Assembly (NCBI GenBank): GCA_029785825.1
Contig: JAFLYY010000002.1
Span: forward strand, 1-64,000
DNA: 64,000 nucleotides
From: Nitrososphaerota archaeon
Lineage (GTDB): Archaea; Thermoproteota; Nitrososphaeria; Nitrososphaerales; Gagatemarchaeaceae
Reading direction: 5' to 3'
The notes beneath the pieces were generated by a model. The model was given only the letters and a program-made list of their open reading frames with translations, had not been told where the DNA came from and did no database searches. The position numbers were made by a program, and so were the translations under genes. The stretch's first letter is position 1; each line of letters opens with the position of its first letter. Positions 16,927 to 25,659 of the stretch are shown here, one piece after another.

Positions 16927-17286
16927 ATGGACCAAACACAACCATTTCCATACAGAACGACGAAGACTGACCCTGATGATTTGGAGTTTTGGCTTCGGCC
17001 AACAGATCCAGATCTTGGCAGAGCCTTCCTCAGACGCGCTGCGTTTGCCTATCAGTACAGTATATCACCATACGAAGACCTACTCATGGCAGCCGTCGAA
17101 GCAAAGACAATCGCAGAAAAAGCGAAGCCACTCAGCGAAGAACAGATCCACATGACCAAGGTCGCAACATGCCTCCTCAAGTTGGCGGACGCCGTCTTCG
17201 ATGATTGGGGATGTGACCATTGGTCCCCCCTTGTTGATGACGACGGGATGCCATACCTGGAAGCAACATACCAGGAGGTAACATAG
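16927..17286 (+). CDS. Unknown acidic protein (119 aa)
   Basis: ATG 16927 lies 2 nt after the previous stop. The product is largely helical (LRRAAFAYQYSISPYEDLLM, then AAVEAKTIAEKAKPLSEEQI) and acidic. No motif is recognised. It is part of the 15.9-18.0 kb unit. Confidence 0.55.
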   Translation: MDQTQPFPYRTTKTDPDDLEFWLRPTDPDLGRAFLRRAAFAYQYSISPYEDLLMAAVEAKTIAEKAKPLSEEQIHMTKVATCLLKLADAVFDDWGCDHWSPLVDDDGMPYLEATYQEVT

Positions 17287-17287
17287 A

Positions 17288-17821
17288 ATGCGTCTCTTCA
17301 CACACACAATCTTCTCATGGGGTGTAGGCTTGCTGCTCTTCCACATCATAGAAGTGCGGTTTGATCCTCTTCTCATGCTATGTTACGGTCAGTTCTTGTG
17401 GGCATACATGTTTGCTGTTTCTTGGCTTGGAAATCATATGATCGACAAGCTAGGGCACGGCATCACCCCGCAGGGATACCCGAAGCGCCTCCCACGCACC
17501 CACTCTGTCTTCACAGCCCCAATCTGGGGAGTCCTAGCAACTATCATAGTGATACTAGCAGCATCACAAATTCCGTTCTTCTACGTCCCCTTCTACTGGC
17601 AGGGTGTTGTTATGATCGGGGTTTTCGTAGCATACTCTCACCTCTTCCTTGACTCATTGACAATGGCCGGCGTCTACTTCACAACAAATCGCATCGACCT
17701 CATGCACCTTAGCTGGGACAGCCCAGTTGGCAATGGGCTTGCCATACTGGCTGGTTTTGCGGCCATCTACGTGGTGTTCTTCCAGCCATCTCTGATGCAT
17801 ACGCTGATTTCAATGGGGTAA
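17288..17821 (+). CDS. DUF1286-like integral membrane protein
   Basis: The 177-residue product has four to five membrane segments. It carries histidine/aspartate motifs of the archaeal DUF1286 / YdjM-like family: FTHTIFSWG at the start, GNHMIDKLGHG, RTHSVFTAPIWG and SHLFLDSLTMAGVYF. Members are membrane-bound putative metal-dependent hydrolases, found also on archaeal plasmids and viruses. The function of the family is unproven. The gene starts 1 nt after the preceding stop. Confidence 0.65.
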   Translation: MRLFTHTIFSWGVGLLLFHIIEVRFDPLLMLCYGQFLWAYMFAVSWLGNHMIDKLGHGITPQGYPKRLPRTHSVFTAPIWGVLATIIVILAASQIPFFYVPFYWQGVVMIGVFVAYSHLFLDSLTMAGVYFTTNRIDLMHLSWDSPVGNGLAILAGFAAIYVVFFQPSLMHTLISMG

Positions 17822-17826
17822 GTACA

Positions 17827-18015
17827 TTGGAATACACAGAGCCAATAGCAAAGGAGCTTGAGACTTATGCCCATGGTCTCGAGTGCAACGCAGAGATTTC
17901 AACAACTGAAAAACAGCATGCCTACAGAAAAGCTGGCCGGGCTTATACACTAGCCAGCCTCTACGACGATGCAAAGCGCATGGAAGAAAAGGCAGTATCA
18001 CTGAGTGCCCTGTAG
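17827..18015 (+). CDS. Small helical protein (62 aa)
   Basis: A TTG-started frame follows the membrane protein by 5 nt. The product is one or two helices (EPIAKELETYAHGLECNAEI, then AYTLASLYDDAKRMEEKAVS), resembling part of a TPR-type helical hairpin. Not recognised. Confidence 0.5.
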   Translation: MEYTEPIAKELETYAHGLECNAEISTTEKQHAYRKAGRAYTLASLYDDAKRMEEKAVSLSAL

Positions 18016-18029
18016 GGCACCTTCCCCCC

Positions 18030-19175
18030 TTTGGCCCCAATGGCTCACCTCCACGTGGTGGGGCCGGACTCTTCGCAAGCAGAGACAGCCTGAATTGACA
18101 GGCATTACGAGCCAACAATATACCCCTCAGCGTTCTGAGAGGACGTTGAGACGTTATTGCTTGCTCCGGTAAGAGGAGCAGCATTGGCAGTGCGCACACG
18201 CGCATGCGGCAATCATACGCAGCCAAGAGAGATTCTTGCGTAGACGCCGAGGCCAGGCATAGTCAGATTAGTAGCGCCCAGGTCGATAATTCCTCCTGGT
18301 GACATTGTCTGACAAGTCCATCGGCCTGCGAGCGTCCGCAACGGGATTGTCTCCCGCAGATTCCTCCGCTGTATGGAGAACGCCAGCCAACAATATCTCT
18401 TACCTTCGCCAGCTCCTGGCTAGAGCAGGTCGTCGTAACCGAACTTGTCTGAAAGCTAACGGATACCACAAGCGCCACTCCAACACCATACATTGGGTGG
18501 AGTACAGAGAAAACAGGCGCCCAAGCAAGATGACAAGTAGCCCAGGTTGTTCGATTGGTCTCGAACGACAGCTAGTCCTAGGCTAGCAGCTAAACCCCTT
18601 TGCCTGACCATTAAGATGCTCGTTGAAGCCGGCTTCTTGACTGGCTGCGCCCTTCTTTCAGTGGCAACAGCAGCCAAGCAACGAGCATCTCAAAGGCAAT
18701 TCCTTCAGAAAGGGGTACCAAATCCGGTACTGGATTGCAAATAATCGCAAGCTTCGATGTGCACCATTTTCGTAGCATATCATAGCTTCCACACAGCTAG
18801 TCACTGTGAGACCAACGAGGTTATCTTGTAATCTGCTTTCCGGTTTGGTCGAATCAACATACATAGAACGTATGACATTGTCGAACACGCGTCCAAAGTT
18901 ACCTGCAAGATCCCCGTTGGAATCCAATCAACGGGTCCGGCTTCAATAAAAAAGTGGGGCAACCTTCTACCATTCGGAGGGGCCACATATTGCAGGGTTC
19001 ACCTTCTGGACAAGCCGCTCGTGGTGTCATACTTACTTTCAGAACTACTAGTAGGAAGAGGGCTGGAGAGGTCTCCTGGGTTATTGCTCCCAGGGTTCTC
19101 CAGAACCCCCACGCCGTAATCTGACGGGCGAAAGCCCGGCCTCCCCGACTAGGAAAACCTAGCGGGAGCGAGGTA
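18030..19175 (+). ncRNA. Large structured noncoding RNA candidate B
   Basis: About 1.15 kb has no supported gene but dense helices. The clearest is a perfect 12-bp stem (18614-18625 with 18679-18690) closing a junction with GAAGCC/GGCTTC (18625-18636) and GGCTGC/GCAGCC (18643-18675). Others are CCCGTTG/CAACGGG (18913-18935), GGGTTC/GAACCC (19093-19108), CGGGC-GAAA-GCCCG (19125-19138) and a long arm 19141-19168 with a CTAGG-AAAA-CCTAG tip. GNRA-type loops favour plus-strand transcription. The last three hairpins lie just before the gene at 19182 and might be its leader. Ends are approximate. Confidence 0.5.
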
Positions 19176-19181
19176 AAGAAA

Positions 19182-20081
19182 GTGAGTGCAAGTTCACTTC
19201 CAAATACGGGTGCCTCAGCGGAGGCATCAAATAGCTTCACTACCACAAGTAGTGATTCCCCTCAGTATGTCCTGGTACAGGACATCTGTAATGCAGCAAG
19301 CAAGCACTTCAATGCACTCGATTCTGGCAACGACATCTCCGTCTCGGTTGCAGTGAAGGGCTGGGACTTTCAGAGGGAAGAGAAGGCAATAATGGCTGTA
19401 GTTGAGAGCGGCCAAGCCGATATCAACGCAGCGATGGCCACTCTGGAAGCCCTGAGAAATGCCGGCGTCGTGATGTCTGGCACTGACGGTGGGAAGGGAA
19501 TGAGGGCGGAAGACGCCTTTCAGCGCGCCCTTGTGGATGCTGGTCTGCAGACATACTGCAGATACAACACACGCAAGCGTGATGAAAGTGGGCTGTCAGC
19601 CTACATCGATGTCCACATACTCGACCACGCGTTCGCTATGGTCGTTACTGACAGTACGACCAACCGCAGTGAACCGGCACTAGTCTACCTCCCAGGGAGC
19701 ACTGTAGTCTTCGAGCTGAAGTACGTCAGACGCAGCTGCGTCGGCGAAGAACTCGAAGAAAGGCTCAGAGCAGCACAGGAGCAAGCAGAAGACGAAGGGT
19801 ACCTAGCAAAAGCGTCAACGACACTCCTTGTCTATGGCAACGACCTCGGGTTCACCTACAAGGTACTCGACATCGAGTCGAAGCGGGCCTCTATTGGTGC
19901 GAGGATCAGTGCACAAGTGAGAGAGAGGCACAACCAACGCTGGACACACAATCACACCAATGGCTCTCCTTACGAAGAGGTAGAAGCACTAGTCATAAAG
20001 CGAGAATTCGCCCAGAAGCGCAAGAACAATCGCCGCGACTCGGGCTCGCTTTATACAACACATGGAGGCTATTCTAGATGA
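19182..20081 (+). CDS. PD-(D/E)XK nuclease-fold protein
   Basis: The 299-residue product has a nuclease-like core. AYIDVHI at about residue 147 supplies the Asp, VVFELKYV at about 177 is the (D/E)XK motif, and AAQEQAEDEGY follows, as in the family that ends 'A..Q....GY'. It probably cuts DNA or is a restriction/repair nuclease of the element. The GTG start at 19182 follows GAGCGAGG and the hairpins of region B. Its stop overlaps the next start (ATGA). Confidence 0.6.
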   Translation: MSASSLPNTGASAEASNSFTTTSSDSPQYVLVQDICNAASKHFNALDSGNDISVSVAVKGWDFQREEKAIMAVVESGQADINAAMATLEALRNAGVVMSGTDGGKGMRAEDAFQRALVDAGLQTYCRYNTRKRDESGLSAYIDVHILDHAFAMVVTDSTTNRSEPALVYLPGSTVVFELKYVRRSCVGEELEERLRAAQEQAEDEGYLAKASTTLLVYGNDLGFTYKVLDIESKRASIGARISAQVRERHNQRWTHNHTNGSPYEEVEALVIKREFAQKRKNNRRDSGSLYTTHGGYSR

Positions 20082-20458
20082 GCTTCCAATACACCATCCC
20101 AGCCGAAGTCAGACAAACTCTCGGCGTAGGCCCCGAGCCAGTTCTTCAGAAGAATGACGGGTGCCCATGGAAATTGACCCCTAAGGAATACGCCCTGATG
20201 GCTGCTGATGCAAAACATGACCAAGAAACGGAAGCGAGGGGTAGAAGAGAGAGGGCCAGGCGAGAAGCCGAGTTTCTCAGGGTCCACAAGTGTGAACCCA
20301 AGTTGTTAGACCCGAATACATGCCTATGGTGTAGCAAATCTATGCCGCTTCCTCCAAGCAAGAGCGAACGCCTAAGAGCAATCCAGGCATCAAATATGAA
20401 ATCGTCGGGTAGGAGGTCGGCCTACTACGACGCCATACTCAGGAGTGACAAGAGATGA
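20078..20458 (+). CDS. Small basic protein with a Cys pair (126 aa)
   Basis: The product is highly charged. A helical Arg/Glu-rich stretch (TEARGRRERARREAEFLRVH) is followed by CLWCSKSM, a possible half zinc site. ATGA overlaps link it to the nuclease-like gene before and the nucleotidyltransferase after. Not recognised. Confidence 0.55.
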   Translation: MSFQYTIPAEVRQTLGVGPEPVLQKNDGCPWKLTPKEYALMAADAKHDQETEARGRRERARREAEFLRVHKCEPKLLDPNTCLWCSKSMPLPPSKSERLRAIQASNMKSSGRRSAYYDAILRSDKR

Positions 20459-21963
20459 CAAGTCCCAAGAACACAACAAGGGTAATTGAGCTCCCGCCAG
20501 AGATAATCACCATCCTGGCACAGGTAAATGACATCTCCGTCAGGACCACAGGGATACCTGCGTACATCACCGGCGGATTTGTACGTGACCACCTCTTGGG
20601 GATTGGAGACTACCACGACATCGATGTCAGCGTCCCGGACGCAGATGCCGTGTTCAAGCTCGCCAATTTGAAGTTCGTGCCTTCCGGCGAAAGCAAGACA
20701 GAGTTCGGTGTCCAGTCAGTGTTCGTTCCGCTTGGTAGCGGGGTGACCGGCAGGCTCGACATCGTACAGCTAAGGTCGGAAGCATATAGGGCTGACTCCA
20801 GGAAACCAACAATCAAGCCAACCACTGACATCATCTTCGACCTCTCTAGGCGCGACTTCACACGCAATGCCATCGCGTGGAAGCTGGTCTCCTTCAATAA
20901 TGCCAGTGTTACGGTCGAGGAAATCGACCCATTCAACGGCATAGGCGACTTGCTCTACTACAAGGTAATCAAGGCGGTTGGCGACCCAAACGAGCGCTTC
21001 TTCGAGGATCCCCTGAGGATCATGAGAGCCGTACGGTTTGCCACCAAACTTGACAACGTCGTCATCGACATCAACACACAGAAGTCTATCACCAGCAATG
21101 TCAATCGCCTACAGGATGGCGGACCAGTATCCAGAGAAAGGATTGTCGACGAGCTTACCAAGATCCTCGTCCTGCCAAATGCAGGCAAGGGTGTCAAAAT
21201 GCTCTTCGACCTCGGGATACTCCAATTCCTCATCCCGGAGTTTGCCGAAGCTGGAAACATCCGGCATGACAACCGCGGGGGGCACCATGGCGAAACAATC
21301 ATAGAGCATACCGCCGAGGCGGTATCACGAATAGCTCCAGAACCAACCCTGAGAATAGCCGCTCTCTTACACGACGTCGGCAAAACCAGTGTCTACAGTT
21401 CAGTCGACGGAAAGAAGCACTTCTTCGTCAAAGACCCCGAAACGGGAAGAACAGTTGGGCATGAGTCCGTCTCAGCAGAAGTAGCTGCTAGACGCCTCAA
21501 AGAACTGAAGTTCCCAAGCAGCATTGTGCGTGAAGTGACCACACTGGTCAAGTTCCACATGAGGCTGCATATGGTCAGCAAGGACAGCGACGAGTCGAAA
21601 CGCAAGTCTATGGCAAAGGTCTACATCTCTCTCAGGAGAGACGCCAACCTCATAGACAAGCTCATCAAGCTCGGCGAAGCTGATTCGGGACAGTCTTATG
21701 CGTACTTCAGCGAACTCCTCAACGAATACTCACATGTCAAGCTTGTCAATGGGCTGGACATACTCGCAATCGAGCCAGGTCTTGACACCACCAATCCAAA
21801 GGTCCTTGAAAGAGCACTCAGAGAGACACAGGTACAGCAGTTGAGCAGAGGTTGGACGTTTCCAAAGCTCGTCGGCGTCATGAAGAACAACATCAACAAT
21901 GCCAAGAAGCCATCCGATGATGCAAGAAAGAGTACTGTAATTGAGGCAAAGGTGGAACAATGA
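20455..21963 (+). CDS. Class II CCA-adding-type tRNA nucleotidyltransferase with HD domain
   Basis: The 502-residue product has the bacterial-type (class II) nucleotidyltransferase head. GGFVRDHLLG is followed by the metal-binding DIDVSVPD, then RRDFTRNA, then ERFFEDPLRIMRAVRFA. An HD phosphohydrolase domain follows (HHGETIIEHT, ALLHDVGK, H at VGHE). This is the layout of bacterial Cca with an HD domain, which adds CCA to tRNA 3' ends and can trim 2',3'-phosphates. Archaeal hosts normally use the unrelated class I enzyme. It may repair or tail tRNA or the element's own RNAs. It overlaps both neighbours by ATGA. Confidence 0.85.
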   Translation: MTSPKNTTRVIELPPEIITILAQVNDISVRTTGIPAYITGGFVRDHLLGIGDYHDIDVSVPDADAVFKLANLKFVPSGESKTEFGVQSVFVPLGSGVTGRLDIVQLRSEAYRADSRKPTIKPTTDIIFDLSRRDFTRNAIAWKLVSFNNASVTVEEIDPFNGIGDLLYYKVIKAVGDPNERFFEDPLRIMRAVRFATKLDNVVIDINTQKSITSNVNRLQDGGPVSRERIVDELTKILVLPNAGKGVKMLFDLGILQFLIPEFAEAGNIRHDNRGGHHGETIIEHTAEAVSRIAPEPTLRIAALLHDVGKTSVYSSVDGKKHFFVKDPETGRTVGHESVSAEVAARRLKELKFPSSIVREVTTLVKFHMRLHMVSKDSDESKRKSMAKVYISLRRDANLIDKLIKLGEADSGQSYAYFSELLNEYSHVKLVNGLDILAIEPGLDTTNPKVLERALRETQVQQLSRGWTFPKLVGVMKNNINNAKKPSDDARKSTVIEAKVEQ

Positions 21964-22415
21964 CATCAGAATTCGACAATCTCTACGAAATCTTCAAGAA
22001 GGCCGAAACCAATTCTAGCCTAGTACCTCTCGCGATATGGCTTGCAGACATATGCATCCCGCAGGCTGATAAGAAGTATGCCAGCAAGTTATCATTCGAG
22101 GAGTACGTCAATTGGATGAACAGCTGGGACAAGAAGCGGTCAGACCTGTGGAAGAAGTATGACTACCTCTGCGGGCCAGTTCATCATGGTCTAGCTCATG
22201 GCCTAGGCCGCGACGACCCACTTGGAGACCATAAAGTGTTGAGCACAGGAACACAGCAACTCATCATCCTCATCAAGGACCTCCTAACGGGGCATCTACC
22301 TCTCAATGCTGGAGAACTGCCTCCTGACGGATACTATCGTTGGGAATACATCCTCAAGGAGTTTCCTGACGCGAAGTTGAAGCTCAAGAGCCTAATGGCA
22401 GGAGCCAAGATATGA
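21960..22415 (+). CDS. Unknown protein (151 aa)
   Basis: The product is mostly helical with many Trp, Lys and Asp residues (YVNWMNSWDKKRSDLWKKYD) and a HHGLAHGLGRDD stretch that might bind metal. No family is recognised. It overlaps the nucleotidyltransferase and the hydrolase genes by 4 nt each, so the operon 19182-23311 is translationally coupled. Confidence 0.55.
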   Translation: MTSEFDNLYEIFKKAETNSSLVPLAIWLADICIPQADKKYASKLSFEEYVNWMNSWDKKRSDLWKKYDYLCGPVHHGLAHGLGRDDPLGDHKVLSTGTQQLIILIKDLLTGHLPLNAGELPPDGYYRWEYILKEFPDAKLKLKSLMAGAKI

Positions 22416-23311
22416 ATACCACAAGCGGCGAACTGATACAGTTCGAAGCTTCTGACGGCCTCATTCTCACAGGATTCCTAGCAAAATCAAAGTATCCTAA
22501 TGAGACCGTTGTGGTTCATGTCCATGGATTTGGAGGCAACTTCGCAAGCTTTAGCAGTCTCTTCAGGATCTATGGGAGGGCACTCAAGCAGGGGTTCAGT
22601 CTGTTCACCATCAACACCAGAGGGGCGGGTCTCAAGACTCGGTTCAGATCAGACAACAAGAGCTTCACAATAGGAAGCTCCAACGAGGTGTTCGAAGACT
22701 GTGTCAAAGACATCTCAGGAGCAATCTTGGCGGTAAAGCGACTTGGATTTGAGCGGGTGATACTCTCGGGGCATTCAACGGGATGCCAGAAAGTCACCTA
22801 TTACCAGTCACTTACACAAAACGAGTCGGTGAAAGGCCTCATACTGCTGGCACCAACCGACGACTACAACGCCAACAAGAAAGACTTGGGGGTTAAATTC
22901 GACGCAGCAGCAAGTCTGGCGAAGTCGATGGTAGCTCTTGGAATGGGCCACCAGCCTATGCCTGAAGAGACAGGTGTTCACTTCATGTCAGCAATGCGAT
23001 TCAACAGCGTTGCCAATCTGGAGAACCCCGAAGCTAACATCTTCAACTACGAGGCACCCAAGCTCAACATTTACTCCAAGGTCGAAGTTCCTGTCCTCGC
23101 CGTCTTCGGAGGGCAAGAGCAGTACAGGACCAAACCTGTCAAACAATACATCCAAAAACTCTACAAAGACGGCAACTACCGGTACACTCTAGAGCATATC
23201 AATGTCTCAACATTCACTGGCAAGATTGTAGCCGGCGCTGGTCATGGATTCACTGGAAAAGCATCAACACTTTCAAAGATCATCGGAAAGTGGATAATAG
23301 AAGGCAAGTAG
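22412..23311 (+). CDS. Alpha/beta hydrolase
   Basis: The 299-residue product has the alpha/beta-hydrolase fold marks: the oxyanion-hole HVHGFGGN near residue 37, the nucleophile elbow SGHSTGCQ near residue 120 and the catalytic histidine in GAGHGF near residue 274. The expected acid falls near FGGQEQ, where the usual Asp is not obvious. Members cleave esters or related bonds in the cytoplasm, and the substrate is unknown. It is the last gene of its operon, before structured region E. Confidence 0.8.
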   Translation: MNTTSGELIQFEASDGLILTGFLAKSKYPNETVVVHVHGFGGNFASFSSLFRIYGRALKQGFSLFTINTRGAGLKTRFRSDNKSFTIGSSNEVFEDCVKDISGAILAVKRLGFERVILSGHSTGCQKVTYYQSLTQNESVKGLILLAPTDDYNANKKDLGVKFDAAASLAKSMVALGMGHQPMPEETGVHFMSAMRFNSVANLENPEANIFNYEAPKLNIYSKVEVPVLAVFGGQEQYRTKPVKQYIQKLYKDGNYRYTLEHINVSTFTGKIVAGAGHGFTGKASTLSKIIGKWIIEGK

Positions 23312-23339
23312 CCTTCATCCCTTTTCTTTTCACTATCCC

Positions 23340-23700
23340 TTGACTCACAAGCTGGAGCAATCCAGCTATGGCATGCATGGGCGAGATAGCCCCTCTGTAA
23401 TGCCCGTACGCGTTCCTAAGTGAACGCAGGTGGGATGGTACACCCTCAGGGTGCAAATGAGTCACCGCGTTGAAAGACAGCCCCACTCAGGGCGCCAGGC
23501 GGTAACTGGCAAAGAGCTTTGGCACCGCAAGACTAGGACCCGGAGCGAACTATCCTCAACTCCATGCGCAACTCACCACCGCGCCCCATAGAGGCACCAC
23601 GGTATCAGTGAGAGCGTTATGAAGGCAGGGACGCTTTGAAGGTACTACATTCTACGGAAGCCAGAGGGTTGTAGGCATGCGGGCGCGAGTCCGCGTGTAT
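23340..23700 (+). ncRNA. Structured noncoding RNA candidate E
   Basis: A gene-free stretch of about 400 nt contains AGCTGGA-GCAA-TCCAGCT (23350-23367, a GNRA loop on the plus strand), GGGC/GCCC just after it, GCGTTC/GAACGC (23410-23427), CACCCT/GGGTG (about 23440) and CCAG/CTGG (about 23500). It lies between the hydrolase gene and a small-gene cluster. Confidence 0.42.
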
Positions 23701-23717
23701 CAAGGAGTGAAACAACC

Positions 23718-23999
23718 ATGAAAGTCCGAAGAGAGAACGCAGCAAAAGTAGTCGCCGCGGTTGACAGGATCAGAAAGACTCAACCCTTTGAGTGTTTCAA
23801 CTGCCATCAGCCGCTGCCGGTGAGTGCACCGATCCAGGATGCCTGGATTGGCAACAAAGAAGCAGCGTACCTGTACATCGAATGCAAGTGCACATACCAG
23901 AACTCTCTGTGGAAAGTCATGCACAGGCCTGACCTTCACCACAATGGCGATGCTCTGGTCGAGCTTCCGCATGGGTGCCCGCAGTGCGCATGGGACTAG
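23718..23999 (+). CDS. Small zinc-ribbon protein (93 aa)
   Basis: The product contains CFNC near residue 24, CKCTYQ near 56 and CPQC near the end, enough for one or two zinc sites. ATG 23718 follows AAGGAGTG with good spacing. It probably binds nucleic acid. It opens a five-gene unit reaching 25074. Confidence 0.6.
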   Translation: MKVRRENAAKVVAAVDRIRKTQPFECFNCHQPLPVSAPIQDAWIGNKEAAYLYIECKCTYQNSLWKVMHRPDLHHNGDALVELPHGCPQCAWD

Positions 24000-24020
24000 A
24001 TTGGAGGAAAGTGAAGAAAC

Positions 24021-24185
24021 ATGGACACAGTCCAAGTAAGCGAGACGGCAATCTCGAAGCAAAAAGCGAGGCAGCCAGTGGGTCTTACAGTCAACGACCA
24101 AGCAGACCTGCCAACTACACCAAAAGACGTCGTTAACGAGTTCAGTCGCGCCGGTCGATTGATGCAGGAAGTGATCGGCAAATGA
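24021..24185 (+). CDS. Small protein of unknown function (54 aa)
   Basis: ATG 24021 follows GGAGGAAAGTGAAGAAAC, a good ribosome site. The product is polar (AISKQKARQPVGLTVNDQAD), with no motif. Its stop overlaps the next start as ATGA, which supports translation. Confidence 0.55.
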   Translation: MDTVQVSETAISKQKARQPVGLTVNDQADLPTTPKDVVNEFSRAGRLMQEVIGK

Positions 24186-24502
24186 GCCTCTCTGGATTCG
24201 AAACGACAAAGTCGACGAGGACCAAGCTGAGTCGGGCTCACATAGAGTCGATGAGACCCAGGGCGCGTCAGATCGTTGAAGCCTTCGTTTCCAACATCAG
24301 CGACAACTCCTATGACGACAGAGTTGCCCAGAACACATTCTTCTACCTACAAGAGGCACTTCAAAACAATCCAGAAGTATTCAGGCTCATGTTTCAGGAA
24401 GTCAGGAAGCTTCCAAGAACATCTGCCCAGCAACAGATGATGCAGATAATCAACACCGCGCAGAGCAGAGGCAAGCGTCGCAAAAGGCGGGAACAAAAGT
24501 GA
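24182..24502 (+). CDS. Helical basic protein (106 aa)
   Basis: The product is largely helical and ends in a very basic tail (SRGKRRKRREQK), which suggests nucleic-acid binding. Overlaps with both neighbours (ATGA, GTGA) show operon coupling. Not recognised. Confidence 0.55.
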   Translation: MSLSGFETTKSTRTKLSRAHIESMRPRARQIVEAFVSNISDNSYDDRVAQNTFFYLQEALQNNPEVFRLMFQEVRKLPRTSAQQQMMQIINTAQSRGKRRKRREQK

Positions 24503-24813
24503 CCCCGGAGAGTACAGCAAGGCTCCTTAACTCTCTCTTCGATGTATGTGGCGACTCAAACGTCACATGCACCATCGCAGATAACGAGAACTTCGACCTG
24601 GCGATAACTGATGGCAAGGATACAGTCCATGCCGCACTATCGCAGGAAGCAGCTCTTGGTCTTGCCAACTACCTCAAGCGATCGCAGTTGAGGACTGCAT
24701 ACCTCTGGCTTACTCCCATCTTCATGAAGATGGTACCACAACCAGCCAACAGCGTCATCGAAGTCGCTCCAGTCCCTGTTTCAAGGTTGGAGAGAACATT
24801 ACTGGAGGCATAG
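24499..24813 (+). CDS. Unknown protein (104 aa)
   Basis: The GTG start overlaps the previous stop. The product has a beta-rich first half (CTIADNENFDLAITDGKDTV) and a helical second half with hydrophobic stretches. It resembles the next gene in general plan but not in clear sequence. Function unknown. Confidence 0.5.
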   Translation: MTPESTARLLNSLFDVCGDSNVTCTIADNENFDLAITDGKDTVHAALSQEAALGLANYLKRSQLRTAYLWLTPIFMKMVPQPANSVIEVAPVPVSRLERTLLEA

Positions 24814-24816
24814 TAG

Positions 24817-25074
24817 ATGCGAACATTCAACCCGGAATACATCCACGGCAGCACTGTGCGACGTCTCAACTTGGCTTTATGGAAGTCAGGAGAGACTGAC
24901 ATCAAAGCCGCCAACAACGAGGACGGGATGATAACCGTCCATAAGCTCGAGAGCGGCAAACTGGTGTTGATGGATTGCATCTCCGAGGCAGATGCCAGCA
25001 AGTTTGCAGCAGACCTTGAGAGATCTCTCAAGATCAGGCTAGCCTTGATGGCAGACACAACTACAGCCAGATAG
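24817..25074 (+). CDS. Unknown protein (85 aa)
   Basis: ATG 24817 comes 3 nt after the previous stop and follows GGAGG. The product (KLESGKLVLMDCISEADASK) is a small alpha/beta protein without a recognised motif. Last gene before structured region F. Confidence 0.5.
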   Translation: MRTFNPEYIHGSTVRRLNLALWKSGETDIKAANNEDGMITVHKLESGKLVLMDCISEADASKFAADLERSLKIRLALMADTTTAR

Positions 25075-25079
25075 TAACA

Positions 25080-25598
25080 ACATAGCGGAAAACGGGTAAT
25101 TTTATTGCCCCGGCCCGCTATTATATGCACCTCATGGGTCAGCCGACCAGCCGGTAACCAAACACATACCCAAAAGGGGCGGCTAGGCGAGGTGCGGGCA
25201 CTGTTTTGTCAGCGGCCAATGACCTTTTACCTCTGCGCAGAGGGCTGCGGTCATCCTTGGGCTGATCACCCTTGGATGGACCGATCCGGCTCATGCCCTT
25301 TCCTTCGACCTACCATGCACAACCACGGCTTCAACCGTGGTATCTGGAGGCGACAACCCGGTGCCGGGAATCAATGATTGCCGCGCTTCTCTTCGGAGAA
25401 GCCTCCGGTCCATGAGAACCGAGAAGGGCAACCTTGCAGAAAGCGTTCTCTGTTCTGCATTGTATGCCACTTTCATTCCCTCTTCTTGAAGTGTAAAACC
25501 ATACCAAGCTGCCTGAAGCTGATAAATAGCTTCAAGGCCTCCGATATCCAGTCAATTTATCAGAACTGGTGACCAAGTGCTTGGATTACGATGGTTAC
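25080..25598 (+). ncRNA. Structured noncoding RNA candidate F
   Basis: About 520 nt without a convincing gene hold strong helices. ACCACGG/CCGTGGT lies at 25322-25341. GCTTCTC-TTCG-GAGAAGC (25385-25402) is a C(UUCG)G tetraloop hairpin when read on the plus strand. GCCTGAAGCT pairs with AGCTTCAAGGC (25511-25538), and CGGTCATCC pairs with GGATGGACCG around 25250-25285. Its 5' end has AATTTTATTGCCCCGG, similar to the leader element near 15070. Confidence 0.48.
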
Positions 25599-25599
25599 G

Positions 25600-25606
25600 T
25601 TTTAAG
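25600..25606 (+). promoter_or_regulatory. TATA-like box before the surface protein gene
   Basis: TTTTAAG here predicts a transcript start near 25627, downstream of ATG 25612. That favours ATG 25660, which has GGAGG upstream at 25632-25636, as the real start. Confidence 0.4.
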
Positions 25607-25659
25607 AAGACATGGAGGAATGTGACAATGAGAACAAACAATGGAGGTACAAGGAAGCT

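Noticed and set aside
18540-18600. tRNA gene (GTTCGATTGGTCTCGAAC)
   Set aside because: It looks like a T-arm but no matching acceptor stem, D-arm or anticodon arm is present around it.
25105-25377. Plus-strand frame of 90 codons with a few Cys residues
   Set aside because: It runs through the strong helices of region F, lacks a ribosome site and has unlikely composition.
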